From contig CAVOJU010000042.1 in NCBI GenBank assembly GCA_963696315.1, forward strand, positions 1 to 64,000: DNA of 64,000 bases. Direction: 5' to 3'. The stretch's first letter is position 1. Each line of letters opens with the position of its first letter. The notes beneath the pieces are model-generated. The model made no database searches. It was not told the origin of the DNA and saw only the letters and a list, made by a program, of their open reading frames with translations. The stretch comes from CAWKEY01 sp963696315. Lineage in GTDB: Bacteria > Pseudomonadota > Gammaproteobacteria > Methylococcales > Methylomonadaceae. Positions 63,801-64,000 of the stretch are shown in pieces. A program made the translations under genes and the position numbers.

Positions 63801-64000
63801 ATGAAAAAAATAGTTGCCGTCATTGCACTTGCCTTACTGGTCGTCATAAATTTCAGTATTTGGAGCTATATAAACAACCCGCTGCAATTGCAGTCATGGA
63901 ACAAACCCATGATGGGGGTGACCTTTGATCCAAGACGGGAAAACTTCACACAAGAAAACAGTTATATCCTAGCGAAGCTGAAATTGAGCAAGATATAGCG
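63801..64000 (+). CDS. Signal-anchored protein, possibly GH17/beta-glucan related (partial, frameshift near 63967)
   Basis: The gene runs off the window. An N-terminal helix (MKKIVAVIALALLVVINFSIWSYI region) is a signal or anchor. The start of the mature part, WNKPMMGVTFDPRR, resembles the first strand of GH17-like glucanases and the glucan synthases that carry this domain. A small indel near 63967 breaks the frame; the continued frame reads PSEAEIEQDIA, which fits the family's early helix. The family assignment rests on few residues and is tentative. Confidence 0.45.

Noticed and set aside
1..64000. CRISPR array, tRNA or rRNA genes
   Set aside because: No regularly spaced direct repeats, and no tRNA-like arms with a T-loop consensus were found by eye on either strand. 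A tRNAscan or Infernal run could overturn this.

Overview
The window looks like a chromosomal segment of a gammaproteobacterium. Housekeeping genes (ubiG, sufT, rnt, grxD, rppH, cpdA, mlaA, monofunctional nadA, trifunctional cysG, aceEF-lpdA) are all of gammaproteobacterial type, and the block mtnA-mtaD-ubiG-mupP-SDR has the order I recall from Pseudomonas. A hydrogenase-like NuoCD/NuoB module, sulfide:quinone oxidoreductase and many dispersed hairpin repeats would suit a methanotroph-like Methylococcales genome. That is inference only, since no methane or methanol oxidation gene lies in the window.

Layout: 1-5.6 kb holds the end of an Ehr-like (hydrogenase-related) complex, a DUF2490 protein and a kinase/sigma54-regulator pair. 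5.7-14.9 kb is a type I restriction-modification island: hsdM (cut near its end by an IS4-family element with a 10-bp target duplication), hsdS, a RhuM-Fic protein, a REP-associated tyrosine transposase (RAYT) and hsdR. One palindromic repeat family is scattered through this island, including in-frame copies inside the RAYT and hsdR. 14.9-24.1 kb is core: an SpmA/SpmB-like transporter, mtaB, cysZ-mtnA facing mtaD-ubiG-mupP-SDR-sufT, and a yeast-type cytosine deaminase. 24.2-34.5 kb is an accessory island of envelope genes (exoD, P-type ATPase, PAP2, dgkA, a lipoprotein, DUF502), bounded by a transposase remnant on the left and two IS elements on the right. 34.7-45.9 kb is core (nadA, aspS, fmdB-like, pyrC, mlaA, rnt, grxD, argD-argF, SH3 protein, ilvD). 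46-57 kb holds a DUF2971 gene, argA, cpdA, rppH, a HAD hydrolase, tusA, cysG, a cytochrome c, a coiled-coil membrane protein, argG and DUF2892-sqr. 57.7-63.1 kb is the pyruvate dehydrogenase operon, followed by two small membrane proteins and the start of a secreted or anchored protein.

The most important caution is that about 19 reading frames are broken by one- or two-base indels, mostly single-base insertions and several in homopolymers. Broken genes include aspS, argG, pyrC and cysG, which a free-living cell cannot easily lose. The simplest reading is residual sequencing or assembly error, so these genes are annotated here as single loci with the frameshift position noted. Two disruptions look biological: the IS insertion in hsdM and possibly the triple break in mupP.

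The most unusual region is the restriction-modification island. A RAYT gene sits inside the operon with its presumed palindromic substrates, two of which have become extra peptide in the HsdR motor subunit. Arginine biosynthesis is spread over 41-55 kb (argD-argF, argA, argG). No tRNA, rRNA or CRISPR array was seen.
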